Source: DAOUBA01 sp034432855
GTDB taxonomy: Bacteria; Chloroflexota; Anaerolineae; B4-G1
Reading direction: 5' to 3'
Length of the DNA stretch: 31,517 nucleotides
Assembly (NCBI GenBank): GCA_034432855.1
Contig: DAOUBA010000187.1
Location: forward strand, 1-31,517
The first letter of the stretch is position 1, and every line of letters starts with the position of its first letter. Position numbers and translations under genes: made by a program. This document shows, one piece after another, positions 14,990 through 23,304 of the stretch. Below the pieces are notes generated by a model, which did not search any database, was not told the DNA's origin, and saw nothing but the letters and a program-made list of their open reading frames with translations.

Positions 14990-17638
14990 CCCCGATGGAA
15001 GACGACCGGCCATCGTCAGCAGTGCGCGGCCTATGTTCACTGCCTGATCGCCATCGGCGGGGTATTCCAGCAAAATGGCCACGGCGTACCGGGGGGCACT
15101 GGCCGGAGCCACGCCCAGAAACCAGGCGAGGGGCTGGCCTTCGCCGGCAATAGCGGTTGCCGGATAGCCCAGGATATCAGAGTCATCCCGGGTCCAGGCA
15201 GCGAGAAGTGTCTGCGCCAGGTCCGGCGGGAGCAGCGGGCGCGACGCTGCAGAGGTCTGCGGGGAAAGGCGCGGCATCGGCATGGCGCCTTCGTTGGCAA
15301 GCGTGGCCGCGACCAGCGCCATCTGCAACGGGGTGAGCGTCAGCCTCCCCTGCCCGATCGCCTCGGCGCGGAGTGCAGCAGCGGTGGTGAGCACGCTGAC
15401 GTCCCAATCGGGAGATTCCGCGGGGATTTCCAGTGCTGGCGGCGTCGTCAATCCCCAGCGAGTAATTGCATTCCTCAGACCCTCCGCTCCCAGACGTTCC
15501 CCCAGGTCGGCGAAGGGCGACGGGCAGGCCGCGGCGTAGGCGCGGGCCAGCGTGACCGGCTCGCCGATGGGCGCACGGCATGCCAGCCGCTCGCCGTTGA
15601 CGGGAACGGCCGTCACAGCGTCTGTTGCACGATCGGACAGTCCGGCTGCGCCTTCGAGCAGCGCCTCGGCCAGGATGACGGTTTGCAACGCCGTGCCGGG
15701 TTGATATAGGCCGTGCGTGGCGCGGTTCAGGAGCGGCGCGGTGGGGTCCTCGCGCAACTGCTCCCACGCCTCGTCCAGCCTCGCGGGGTCGAAGGTCGGG
15801 CTGGAGGCCAGCGCCAGAACCTCGCCGGTCGTGGCATCGAGCAGGATGACGGCCCCTCTGCGCCCTGCGAGTGCCTTCTGGGCCTGCGTCTGCAGGGCGG
15901 CGTCAATCGTCAGCCATACGTCGTGGCCCTGCGGCAGGCGGTGGAGCAGGTCGGCCCAGGCCGCCTCCCATGCGCTGCGACCAGCCTCCCCGCGCAAGAT
16001 CGCGTCGAAGGCGGATTCGATCCCCCCGGTGCCGTAGCGCAAAGAGGCGTAGCCGACGACGGGGGCGGCCTCCGGAATCGGGTACAGGCGCGTGACGATG
16101 CCCTCTTCGTTCACGGCGATGTCGGCCAGGACGACGCCGTTGCGGTCGAGGATGCGCCCGCGCCGGATGCGTTGCTCGTACAGGATGCGGCGTGGGTTAT
16201 CGGCGCGGACGTTTAGAGCCTGCGCGCGGACGACGGCCCAGTAGCCGCACGTCGCTGCCAGAACGGCCAGGGCGAGGGAGAGGGCGCAGGTGATACACAA
16301 AAGGGGTTGGTTGGTCGGTCGGTTAGTTAGTTGGTTAGTTGGTTGGTTGGCTAGTTGGTTGGTTGGTTGGTTGGAGATGCGGAGGAGGAGGGCAAGGGCG
16401 ATGGAACTGGTGAGCAGCGAACTTCCGCCGTACGAGACGAAGGGCAGGGTAACACCGGTAATGGGGACGAGTTTGGCATTGCCGGCCATAATGACCCAGG
16501 CCTGGATCGTCAGCCCGGCGGCGATCCCGGCAGCCAGATAGCGCTCGAACGGCTGGCGAGCACGCGCGGCAATGCGAAAGCCGCGCAGCATCAGGACGGC
16601 GTACAGCGCGATGGTGGCCAGCGTTCCCAGCAGGCCGAATTCTTCTCCGATGGCGGCGAAGACAAAATCGGTGTGTACGGCGGGGATGTAGGTCGGATGG
16701 CCCAAGCCGATCCCCTGTCCGAGGATTCCCCCTGCGGCAAATGCCAGCAGACTTTGCACGATTTGGAAGGCGCGGTCGGCGGCCTCCGGCCACGGGTCGA
16801 GCCAGGCATCCACGCGCAGCGCGACCCTGTCAGACGCCGCGTAGCCAACGGCCCCGGCGGCCAGAAACAGCACCAGTCCTGCCACGATATATCCCCACTG
16901 CCCCGTCGCCAGATAGAGCATGGCCAGGAAGGTGAGGAGGAACAGCAGCGCTGCGCCCAGGTCCTGCTGCCAGGCCAGGACTACCACCGCCAGCCCGAAC
17001 ATGGCCAGCAGCGGTCCCACGTAGGCCAGCGACGGCAGCCACCAGCGTCCGATGCGATGTCCTGCGGAGACGAGCAGTTCGCGCCGTTCGGCCAAATAAG
17101 AGGCCAGGTACGCAATGAGCAGGAGTTTCAGCACCTCAGAGGGCTGAAAGTAGAACCCCGCGGCGCCCAGCCACAGTCGTGGCCCGTAGCCGGAGGGGTT
17201 GACGCCGAGGACGAGCGTGGTAGCCAGCAACGCCAGCCCGCCGAGAAGCCAAGTGTAGCGGAAGCGCCGCAACCAGCGCAGGTTCCGGCCTGCGCGGATG
17301 ACGGCCAGAAGCGCGACAGTGGAGATCAGCAGCCACAGGGCCTGTCGCAGCAGAAAGTTGGGTGCCAGGCGGGCCAGGAGCAACAGGCTCCAACCGGTCA
17401 GCAGCGCAGCAACGGGCAGCAGGAAGGGATCGCGTTCGGGAAGAAAGCGGCACAGGAAGAGGTGGGCGACAGAAAAGGAGAGCGCCCAGATAACCGGGGC
17501 CAATGGCAGGTTGCGAACTGCGGATCGCGGGCTGCCGATGGCGAGGGTGAGGGCGCCGGTGAGCAGGAAGGTGGCGGCAAGGACGAGCAGGGTGCGCTCG
17601 CAGCGCGCAGTCGTGGTTTGAAGTGGGCCGGGCATCAT
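14933..17638 (-). CDS. SEDS (FtsW/RodA) glycosyltransferase fused to a degenerate penicillin-binding domain
   Basis: A 901-residue fusion. Residues about 15-420 are a polytopic SEDS peptidoglycan polymerase, with 'GVNPSGYGPRLWLGAAGFYFQPSEVLK' split by its conserved features, 'AWQQDLGAALLF', and 'HTDFVFAAIGEEFGLLG' containing the putative catalytic Asp324. After a repeat-derived linker of NQPT units (about 422-446) and another membrane helix, a class B PBP-like region begins ('RGRILDRNGVVLAD'). In the transpeptidase region the SxxK motif reads T-A-L-Q (Thr649, Gln652, in 'LYQPGTALQTV'), and the KTGT position near residue 830 reads 'AGEGQPLAWF'. Both the nucleophile and the Lys are missing, so transpeptidation is not expected. 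It ends inside rimO on the opposite strand and is the last gene of the fhaA-like cluster. Confidence 0.88.
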   Translation of the reverse strand: MMPGPLQTTTARCERTLLVLAATFLLTGALTLAIGSPRSAVRNLPLAPVIWALSFSVAHLFLCRFLPERDPFLLPVAALLTGWSLLLLARLAPNFLLRQALWLLISTVALLAVIRAGRNLRWLRRFRYTWLLGGLALLATTLVLGVNPSGYGPRLWLGAAGFYFQPSEVLKLLLIAYLASYLAERRELLVSAGHRIGRWWLPSLAYVGPLLAMFGLAVVVLAWQQDLGAALLFLLTFLAMLYLATGQWGYIVAGLVLFLAAGAVGYAASDRVALRVDAWLDPWPEAADRAFQIVQSLLAFAAGGILGQGIGLGHPTYIPAVHTDFVFAAIGEEFGLLGTLATIALYAVLMLRGFRIAARARQPFERYLAAGIAAGLTIQAWVIMAGNAKLVPITGVTLPFVSYGGSSLLTSSIALALLLRISNQPTNQLANQPTNQLTNRPTNQPLLCITCALSLALAVLAATCGYWAVVRAQALNVRADNPRRILYEQRIRRGRILDRNGVVLADIAVNEEGIVTRLYPIPEAAPVVGYASLRYGTGGIESAFDAILRGEAGRSAWEAAWADLLHRLPQGHDVWLTIDAALQTQAQKALAGRRGAVILLDATTGEVLALASSPTFDPARLDEAWEQLREDPTAPLLNRATHGLYQPGTALQTVILAEALLEGAAGLSDRATDAVTAVPVNGERLACRAPIGEPVTLARAYAAACPSPFADLGERLGAEGLRNAITRWGLTTPPALEIPAESPDWDVSVLTTAAALRAEAIGQGRLTLTPLQMALVAATLANEGAMPMPRLSPQTSAASRPLLPPDLAQTLLAAWTRDDSDILGYPATAIAGEGQPLAWFLGVAPASAPRYAVAILLEYPADGDQAVNIGRALLTMAGRLPSGSTLKGLPHQVVLKRGGDP
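16302..16375. repeat. TTGGTTGG/TTAGTTGG tandem repeats inside the SEDS-PBP gene
   Basis: About nine imperfect 8-base or 4-base-phased units (ttggttgg, ttagttgg, tcggtcgg). On the coding strand they give alternating Asn-Gln-Pro-Thr and Asn-Gln-Leu-Thr, about 24 residues exactly between the SEDS and PBP halves. Confidence 0.85.
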
Positions 17639-17639
17639 A

Positions 17640-19421
17640 TCAGCGCTTGCGCAGCGCCTCCAGCATAGGCCTCAGACTGTACTTGCGCTGATGCTCGGCG
17701 ATGAGTTTCTCCAGGTAGGAGCGCCACTCATTTTCCCGGCCCGCTGCCATGTACGCGGCGCACGCCTTTTCTAGCCAGCGCACGGCATGGCGGTAACGAT
17801 CGGCTTTCTTGGCTTCGATAATCGCTTCGGCCTCTTTGCAGGCAGCGCGGATGGCCCAGTCAGGGCGCACATGTATCGCAGCGTCCACAACCGGCTCGAT
17901 GATCATGTCGTAAGGATATTGGTCCGCAACGGCAATGGCTTCGTCCACCAGCCCTTCATGAAGCAGGATCTCTATAGTGGCCTGGGGATTTCGTCCCGAT
18001 GTCTGCCGCACGTGTGCCAGCAGGTTTTCCTTGAGCGATGGCCACTGGGCGCCTGCCAGGCCCTGGACCGCCTGATAGTCGGCCAGGGTGGGCACCTCGC
18101 GGAAAGCGACCATTGCGGCGTTTAGCGCTGTATCGAATGCCTTCATCCCGGTGGCCTGGTCACGCAGCCAGCGGGCCAGGGCCGTCTTGGGTCCTTCCAG
18201 GGTCAACCCGTGTTCGGCGATGCGCAGCGCAGATGCGGCCTCGCCACGCTGCTGTAATGCCTGCGCCAGAGCGAGTGACTCGTCGGTAGTCGCCAGGTAC
18301 TCTAGCCCATACTCTATCGCTTCCTGAACACGTCCCAATTGAACAAGCATCGTGACGTACCGTTCGGTCTGCCCTTCGGCCTCGGCCAGGTAGAGGTATT
18401 CCTGGAAACGTTTCTGGCGCGCCAATACGTTCAACCGCGCGATGGCCAGGTCGTCAGCATAGTCAGGGGCTGCGCTCTCCCACGCGCCCCTCTCGGTGAT
18501 TTCCCCGTCCAAGACGCGCTGGAGCGGCGGATAATCCCACCAGTACTCCAGCGCCCCGATGGCTACATCGAAGGCCTCTTCCAGGCCATAGTCCTCCAGT
18601 TCACGCTGCCATTGCATCAGTTTCTTGCGCCACTCACGGCGCTCTGCGGCGCTCAGGTCGGCACTCAGAAGAGCTTCGGCCCACAAGATGCCCAGATCAT
18701 CATCGAAAAAATCGCTGGCAAAGCCGTCGGAATCATCCAGGTATTCCCATCCGGCCAGGTACTCTCCGGTGACGGCCTCCAGGACGACCAGGGCGTTGTG
18801 CCCATCTCCAGCCTCGAGGTAAGGCAATGCCTGCTCCAGAACTTTGTTCACGTCGCTCACAACGTTCTCGATGTGCCAATAGGCTTCGGAGGCACGCATG
18901 TGATCGAGGCTGTGCAGAATGTGGCGCACCTGACGGCGGAAAGGTGCGGGGTCGAGCGGAGTCTGACGACGGCGCGGCCCTTCTGGCTCCTCGGCTGGCC
19001 CGGCCTGGGCCAGGGCAACCTGTGCCTCGATCTCGTCGGCCATGTCGGGGTAACGCCTGCCCAGATGCAACAGGATGGCCCGCAGCCGATCGGCGTCCAG
19101 CCCATCGAGCAGGGATTCGAGCGTGGGGCGCTCCGCGATCTCTTCAGGCTCGTGGATGGCAGCCAGGAGCACGGCGACGATGTGCTTACAGTAGCCGCCC
19201 CAGTCGTATGGACAGGAACAATGGGCCGCAGCGATACCCGTCTCAGTCAGAGTGACCTGAACCCGGTATGGCTCATATTGGCTACCTTCCACTTCGGCCA
19301 GCAGTTGGTCGCCGCGTCGCGCCAGCGAGAGGACGGCCCCACCCTCGTAGTACTCGCTTCCGCGCCGGAACGATTCCGGCGTGGCGAGTTGGCGGACAGC
19401 CGCTTCGGTCAAGTTGGTCAT
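17640..19421 (-). CDS. SWIM zinc-finger protein with long helical repeat region
   Basis: A 593-residue protein from ATG at 19421, which overlaps the mtnP stop (ATGA). The N-terminal SWIM domain is clear: 'HCSCPYDWGGYCKHIVAVLL' gives the C-x-C-x(n)-C-x-H zinc ligands (residues about 68-82). The remainder is Ala/Leu/Glu-rich and helical, with TPR-like pairs such as 'ALAQALQQRGEAASALRIAE'. SWIM domains bind DNA or proteins, and this architecture is common as an uncharacterised bacterial protein. It ends two bases from the SEDS-PBP start at 17638, so the two are likely cotranscribed. The exact role is unknown. Confidence 0.85.
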   Translation of the reverse strand: MTNLTEAAVRQLATPESFRRGSEYYEGGAVLSLARRGDQLLAEVEGSQYEPYRVQVTLTETGIAAAHCSCPYDWGGYCKHIVAVLLAAIHEPEEIAERPTLESLLDGLDADRLRAILLHLGRRYPDMADEIEAQVALAQAGPAEEPEGPRRRQTPLDPAPFRRQVRHILHSLDHMRASEAYWHIENVVSDVNKVLEQALPYLEAGDGHNALVVLEAVTGEYLAGWEYLDDSDGFASDFFDDDLGILWAEALLSADLSAAERREWRKKLMQWQRELEDYGLEEAFDVAIGALEYWWDYPPLQRVLDGEITERGAWESAAPDYADDLAIARLNVLARQKRFQEYLYLAEAEGQTERYVTMLVQLGRVQEAIEYGLEYLATTDESLALAQALQQRGEAASALRIAEHGLTLEGPKTALARWLRDQATGMKAFDTALNAAMVAFREVPTLADYQAVQGLAGAQWPSLKENLLAHVRQTSGRNPQATIEILLHEGLVDEAIAVADQYPYDMIIEPVVDAAIHVRPDWAIRAACKEAEAIIEAKKADRYRHAVRWLEKACAAYMAAGRENEWRSYLEKLIAEHQRKYSLRPMLEALRKR

Positions 19422-20302
19422 GCCCCCTCCACCTCCAGGTACTTTCCCACAATCGGCGCCAGGTCTCGCCTGACCTGCTCCGGGATAAGGTCGCGCTGGG
19501 TGATTACCGCGGTCGCCAGCGCAGAACCACATTCGCAGTCGCGGGACGCAGCAGCCAGGCGCGGGATCAGAATGCGCAGGGCGCGTTGCGCCAGCGCGGC
19601 ATTGGCGTGCAGAGTCGCCAGCAGCATCTCGACATTGACCGCTTCCTCCGTCTCGTGCCACACGTCGTAATCGGTAATGTGCGCCATCGTCGCATAACAC
19701 ATCTCGGCTTCCCGTGCCAGGAACGCTTCGGGCGAGGCGGTCATGCCGATGATGTCCATGCCCCAGGCGCGAAACGTGCGGCTTTCGCCCTTCGTGCTAA
19801 AGCGCGGGCCTTCGATGGTGATAAAGCACCCGCCACGATGCACCTTCCCGCCGGCCTCTTCCACCGCGTCGGCCAGCAGCGCCGAGAGCCGTCCGCAGAA
19901 CGGCTCCGCCGTGCCGATGTGCGCCACCAGCCCGTTGCCGAAGAACGTGTAGATACGTTTCTTCGTAAAATCGAAAATCTGGTCGGGGATGACGATCTCG
20001 CCGGGGTGCAGGTGCTCGCGCAGCGAGCCGCAGGCGGAGATCGAGATGACCTGCTCGACGTCCAGCGTCTTGAGCGCGTAGATGTTGGCGCGCGAGTTGA
20101 CCTCGGTGGGCATGATGCGGTGGCCGCGCCCGTGGCGGGCAACGAAGGCGACGCGCACGCCCTCCAGCGTGCCGATGACAATGGCGTCCGACGGGTCACC
20201 AAAAGGCGTGCTGATGCGGCGTTCCTCGACCTCGGTCAGTCCCTCCATCTGGTAGAGGCCGCTGCCGCCGATGACGCCGATACGGATGGGGTCTGTTGGC
20301 AT
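19418..20302 (-). CDS. mtnP: S-methyl-5'-thioadenosine phosphorylase
   Basis: A 294-residue purine-nucleoside-phosphorylase-family enzyme that splits methylthioadenosine into adenine and methylthioribose-1-phosphate in methionine salvage. Visible family motifs are 'IGVIGGSGLYQMEGL' at the N-terminus, 'ARHGRGHRIMPTEVNSRANI' around residue 54, 'SACGSL', 'ITIEGPRFSTKGESRTFR' and 'DIIGMTASPEAFLAREAEMC' with 'TDYDVWH'. Length agrees with MTAP. AAGAGGAGG lies just upstream of the ATG. The stop overlaps the SWIM gene start by ATGA. Confidence 0.95.
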   Translation of the reverse strand: MPTDPIRIGVIGGSGLYQMEGLTEVEERRISTPFGDPSDAIVIGTLEGVRVAFVARHGRGHRIMPTEVNSRANIYALKTLDVEQVISISACGSLREHLHPGEIVIPDQIFDFTKKRIYTFFGNGLVAHIGTAEPFCGRLSALLADAVEEAGGKVHRGGCFITIEGPRFSTKGESRTFRAWGMDIIGMTASPEAFLAREAEMCYATMAHITDYDVWHETEEAVNVEMLLATLHANAALAQRALRILIPRLAAASRDCECGSALATAVITQRDLIPEQVRRDLAPIVGKYLEVEGA

Positions 20303-20370
20303 TGGTGAGTCCTCCTCTTAAAGTATTGCCCTCGAAAAACGATCACAACCGCGAAGATTTTGTTGACGCG

Positions 20371-20404
20371 CCAAAGGGCGGGGTTACCCCGCCCCTACCT
20401 TTGG
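20371..20404. repeat. REP-like palindrome upstream of mtnP
   Basis: GGGCGGGG-TTA-CCCCGCCC is a perfect 8-bp stem, flanked by outer CCAAA...TTTGG. The word ACCCCGCCCCTAC on its right side recurs in reverse complement just after trpF (30640s). It occupies the only sizeable gap (20303-20464) in the minus-strand cluster. I see nothing else in that gap beyond the mtnP ribosome-binding region. Confidence 0.7.
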
Positions 20405-20464
20405 TTGCGGCCAGAGCCGCGCTATGTATTGCGTATGCGTTTGGTCTAATTGTACTCCATCCTC

Positions 20465-22024
20465 CTATCTCCGCCAGTGTGCCTGATACACCACCATCGT
20501 CTCCCCACCGGTGATCGTCCTGTGCTCCAGCGTCACCTGATAGACTGGCTCCAGAGCGGGGTTGGCGGCCAGGCCGGGAAACCAGTTGGGGAAGATGACC
20601 ACGTATTCGACGTTGCGCTCGGCCAGGAACCCGGCCAACTGCGCGTCCCGATCGGGCATGCGGAGTAGCGGGACAACCTCCGGCGTGACCAGCCCGGCCA
20701 GATCAACAACGGGCCGCCCGGAGATGTACGCGATGGCGCCGATGTCGTTGAGAGCCACAAAGGCATCCGGTGACGTATGCTCCGCGAGCCAGTAACCCAA
20801 CGCGACGTGCATCCGGTTGATTTCCTCAACGTTGTAGGCATACTGGCTCGCCATGTAGGGCAGCCGCCAGGCCGTTCCAATGATGATGAGCAGGGCCGCC
20901 AGGGTTCTGAGGGGCTCGACTGCGCGGGTGCGACAGATAAAGCCGGCTAGTAGCCGATGGCGTCGGACGATTCGCCACGCTTCCAGCAACCCCACGGCGC
21001 CAAGCACGGCATTGCAGGGAATGAGCGGCATCAGATAGCGCCCGTGCTGGTAGAGTGGCGTATGGAGAAAGGCATAGGCCAGCGGCAATCCTGCACTCCA
21101 CAGGCTGAGGAGCGGCGCACGCTTGAGCAACATCAGCCCGCCCAGCAGAACAAACGGCAGGAGCAGCGGATTATCGAGGATCAGATAGCGCGCAGCCACG
21201 CTCAGGAAATCGCGGTCGGGCAGGAAAGAGATGGTGGTTTTGGCGTGATAGGTGTTGGGCAGCAGATGGCCGCCGGTCTTGAGCGAAAAGATCAGGTATG
21301 GTGCCACAATTGCAGCGAAGAGGAAGGCGGAATATGTGAAACGTGAAACGTGAAACGTGAGACATGAGACGTGAGAGGTGAGACGTGATTCGTAAGACGT
21401 AAAACGCAAGGCGCCAAGCGTGAGGTCGGCGAGGGCGAGTGCGAAGAGGAGGTAGCCCTCGGGGCGGGAGAGGGCGGCTAGGCCGAAGAGAACGACGGTG
21501 AGCGGGCGGTACCGTGCGTTGGCTCTATTGCGCAGATGAACGGCGATTGCCAGCAGACTCAACGCGGCAAACAGACACGTCTCCAGCGCCGCAAGCCCCG
21601 CCCAGACCAGTCGCCCGTTGACGGCGACAATCATTCCCGCCAACCACGCGAGCCACCGGCTACCGGTCAGTTGCATGGCAATGACGTAGGACGCCGTCAG
21701 AGCAGCCAGAAAGCAGGCCGCACTCAAAATCTGCCCGGCGACTGGGAAACGCCCACCCACGAAGTAGACCCCGGCCAGCAACAACGTCCACAAGGGCGCC
21801 GTAGAACCGGCAGTGGGCTGACCGGGGTTGAACGAAAAGCCATCGCCGCGCGCCAGGTTGCGTGCGAATTGGAAGTGAATCCAGGCATCGTCCAACGGTA
21901 CACCGGGCGGCGCGTCGAGCACGAACGCGCCCAGAATCAGGCTCCCCACAAGTAGCAGGCTCGCTAGTGGTAAGAGATTGCAACTTGCGGATCGCGGATT
22001 GCGGAGAGATTCATCGTTCGGCAT
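20465..22024 (-). CDS. GT-C type polytopic glycosyltransferase
   Basis: A 519-residue membrane protein. ATG at 22024 follows a GGGGAGCGGGGAA purine-rich stretch; the open frame extends upstream into fhaB-like but that part is not plausible protein. After the first membrane helix comes 'GVPLDDAWIHFQFARNLARG', the acidic first-loop motif of GT-C lipid-linked sugar transferases, then 'GSTAPLWTLLLAGVYF'. About ten membrane helices follow and a C-terminal soluble extracytoplasmic segment ('DIGAIAYISGRPVVDLAGLV'). A cytoplasmic or linker segment near residues 207-231 is made of repeat-derived sequence. The sugar and acceptor are unknown. The location between FHA and SEDS genes suggests an envelope role. 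Confidence 0.82.
   Translation of the reverse strand: MPNDESLRNPRSASCNLLPLASLLLVGSLILGAFVLDAPPGVPLDDAWIHFQFARNLARGDGFSFNPGQPTAGSTAPLWTLLLAGVYFVGGRFPVAGQILSAACFLAALTASYVIAMQLTGSRWLAWLAGMIVAVNGRLVWAGLAALETCLFAALSLLAIAVHLRNRANARYRPLTVVLFGLAALSRPEGYLLFALALADLTLGALRFTSYESRLTSHVSCLTFHVSRFTYSAFLFAAIVAPYLIFSLKTGGHLLPNTYHAKTTISFLPDRDFLSVAARYLILDNPLLLPFVLLGGLMLLKRAPLLSLWSAGLPLAYAFLHTPLYQHGRYLMPLIPCNAVLGAVGLLEAWRIVRRHRLLAGFICRTRAVEPLRTLAALLIIIGTAWRLPYMASQYAYNVEEINRMHVALGYWLAEHTSPDAFVALNDIGAIAYISGRPVVDLAGLVTPEVVPLLRMPDRDAQLAGFLAERNVEYVVIFPNWFPGLAANPALEPVYQVTLEHRTITGGETMVVYQAHWRR
21333..21405. repeat. GTGAAAC/GTGAGAC repeats inside the glycosyltransferase gene
   Basis: About eight degenerate 8-10-base units of the same family as 2474-2536. 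On the coding strand they give a Ser/Thr/His/Arg-rich peptide including 'ESRLTSHVSCLTFHVSRFT', in frame with the gene. Confidence 0.85.
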
Positions 22025-22053
22025 TTCCCCGCTCCCCACTTCGTCCTTCCTGA

Positions 22054-22488
22054 TCACTGACCACCAATCACTAACTTTAACTGCACCTGCCCCATGCCGA
22101 TGACATCCCCGGCGCTGACGACGGTTGGGCCACCGATGCGCGTACCATTGAGCAGCGTCCCATTCTTGCTGCCGCGATCCTCCAGCCACCACTGCCCTTC
22201 CCGCCAGGCCAATAGAGCATGCTGGGCGGAGACGTAAGCATCGGGAATGCACACGGTATTATCCGGCGCACGGCCTATAGAGGTAATGGGTTGTAACGGG
22301 AAGGCAGTGCCGGGAGCGATCGTTTCGTCTGTTGCTTGCACGACGACCAGTTGCCCACCGGTGTGAGCTGCCTCGTGGCCGGCGGCTGCTCGCCGTAGGT
22401 CGTGCCACAGCATCCACATCACGGCCGCCAGGAAGGCATACAGCGACAGGGCAAGCAACATGCGCAGAGCCAGCAGCAGGATGTCCAT
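22054..22488 (-). CDS. Membrane-anchored FHA-domain protein (FhaB-like)
   Basis: A 144-residue protein with an N-terminal membrane helix (residues about 3-28, 'LLLALRMLLALSLYAFLAAV') and a C-terminal forkhead-associated domain, which binds phosphothreonine. FHA landmarks are 'ITSIGRAPDNTVCIPD' (Gly-Arg), 'YVSAQHALL' (Ser-x-x-His) and 'DRGSKNGTLLNG' (Asn-Gly-Thr). The organisation matches actinobacterial FhaB/FipA, which works with cell-wall kinases. It follows the fhaA-like gene after only three bases. No Ser/Thr kinase is in the window to supply the phosphorylated partner. Confidence 0.87.
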   Translation of the reverse strand: MDILLLALRMLLALSLYAFLAAVMWMLWHDLRRAAAGHEAAHTGGQLVVVQATDETIAPGTAFPLQPITSIGRAPDNTVCIPDAYVSAQHALLAWREGQWWLEDRGSKNGTLLNGTRIGGPTVVSAGDVIGMGQVQLKLVIGGQ

Positions 22489-22491
22489 CTT

Positions 22492-23295
22492 CTAGTCGGA
22501 TTCACCCTCTGGGGAAGCAAGTGACGGGGTGTCTCCATTGCCCGACAAGGGGATTGGAGTAGGGGGATCCTCGCCATAGATCACCTGGACGCCGGCGAAA
22601 GAGATCACGTCACCGGAGTGCAGCACGCATTCTTCGATGGGATAGCCGTTGATCTGCGTGCCGCCGGAACTGCCCAGATCGTAGAGCACGTAGTGGCCGT
22701 ATCTGCGACGCAGTTGGGCGTGATGGCGGGAAACGCGCGGATCCTCGATGATCACGTCGTTTTCCAGCGCACGGCCGATGGATACCACGGGTTGGACAAG
22801 GTTGAAGTGCCGGCGGCCTTCCAATATCAGGAACGGCCGGCCGAGTGGCACAATACTCTCCGCCTCCGTTCCCTCGACTTCGCTTTCCCCTACCTCGCGA
22901 GTTCTCTCGACTCCGGCGGCATCTTCCGGCATCCAGCGCGCCTCGACGCGTGCCTGGTGAAGGCCCACTCCTTCGTCGGGAAGGACGTGGACGATGGGGG
23001 TGTGTTCGAGACCTATGCCGGCCTGAGCAGATAGTTCGACGATGGAGCGCGCCAGTTCCTTCTCCAGGGTCGGTTGCTCTGCAGCCAGCAGACGGTGATC
23101 CTCCGGGTGCAGGTAAACCCAGTAGTGGCTGGGTGGTTGCGCCGTCCCATCGGGCCCGATTGTCTGATAGTCTTCCATTGCCCGGATGAGGCCGGTAGCG
23201 ACTTCCAGTGGGCTGAGCCGCCCGGCGAAGAGACGGGCAAAAGTGCCTTCCACCAGCCGTTCGGCCATGGCTTCGAAGCGTGAGATTGTGCTCAT
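22492..23295 (-). CDS. FhaA-like protein: DUF3662 plus FHA domain
   Basis: A 267-residue soluble protein. The ATG at 23295 gives 'MSTISRFEAMAERLVEGTFA' then 'RLFAGRLSPLEVATGLIRAM', the N-terminal DUF3662 domain of FhaA. A short acidic linker leads to the C-terminal FHA domain: 'VVSIGRALENDVIIEDPRVS', 'RHHAQLRR' and 'DLGSSGGTQINGYPI'. In mycobacteria FhaA binds phosphorylated MviN/MurJ and regulates late peptidoglycan precursor export; that role is transferred by homology only. It heads the minus-strand cluster and has a near-perfect promoter whose start lies almost at the ATG. Confidence 0.88.
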   Translation of the reverse strand: MSTISRFEAMAERLVEGTFARLFAGRLSPLEVATGLIRAMEDYQTIGPDGTAQPPSHYWVYLHPEDHRLLAAEQPTLEKELARSIVELSAQAGIGLEHTPIVHVLPDEGVGLHQARVEARWMPEDAAGVERTREVGESEVEGTEAESIVPLGRPFLILEGRRHFNLVQPVVSIGRALENDVIIEDPRVSRHHAQLRRRYGHYVLYDLGSSGGTQINGYPIEECVLHSGDVISFAGVQVIYGEDPPTPIPLSGNGDTPSLASPEGESD

Positions 23296-23304
23296 CGTGT
23301 AGAG

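Noticed and set aside
16302..16375. Telomere-like or origin-like TTGGTTGG iterons
   Set aside because: They lie within a long coding frame with no AT-rich region, DnaA boxes or replication gene beside them, and they translate in frame as a linker.
16355..17668. Long open frame on the plus strand opposite the SEDS half
   Set aside because: Its product is Gln/Gly/Arg-rich low-complexity sequence without family motifs, while the minus strand encodes a clear SEDS protein.
18339..20308. Two long plus-strand open frames opposite the SWIM and mtnP genes
   Set aside because: Both are antisense shadows; SWIM zinc ligands and MTAP motifs are unmistakable on the minus strand.
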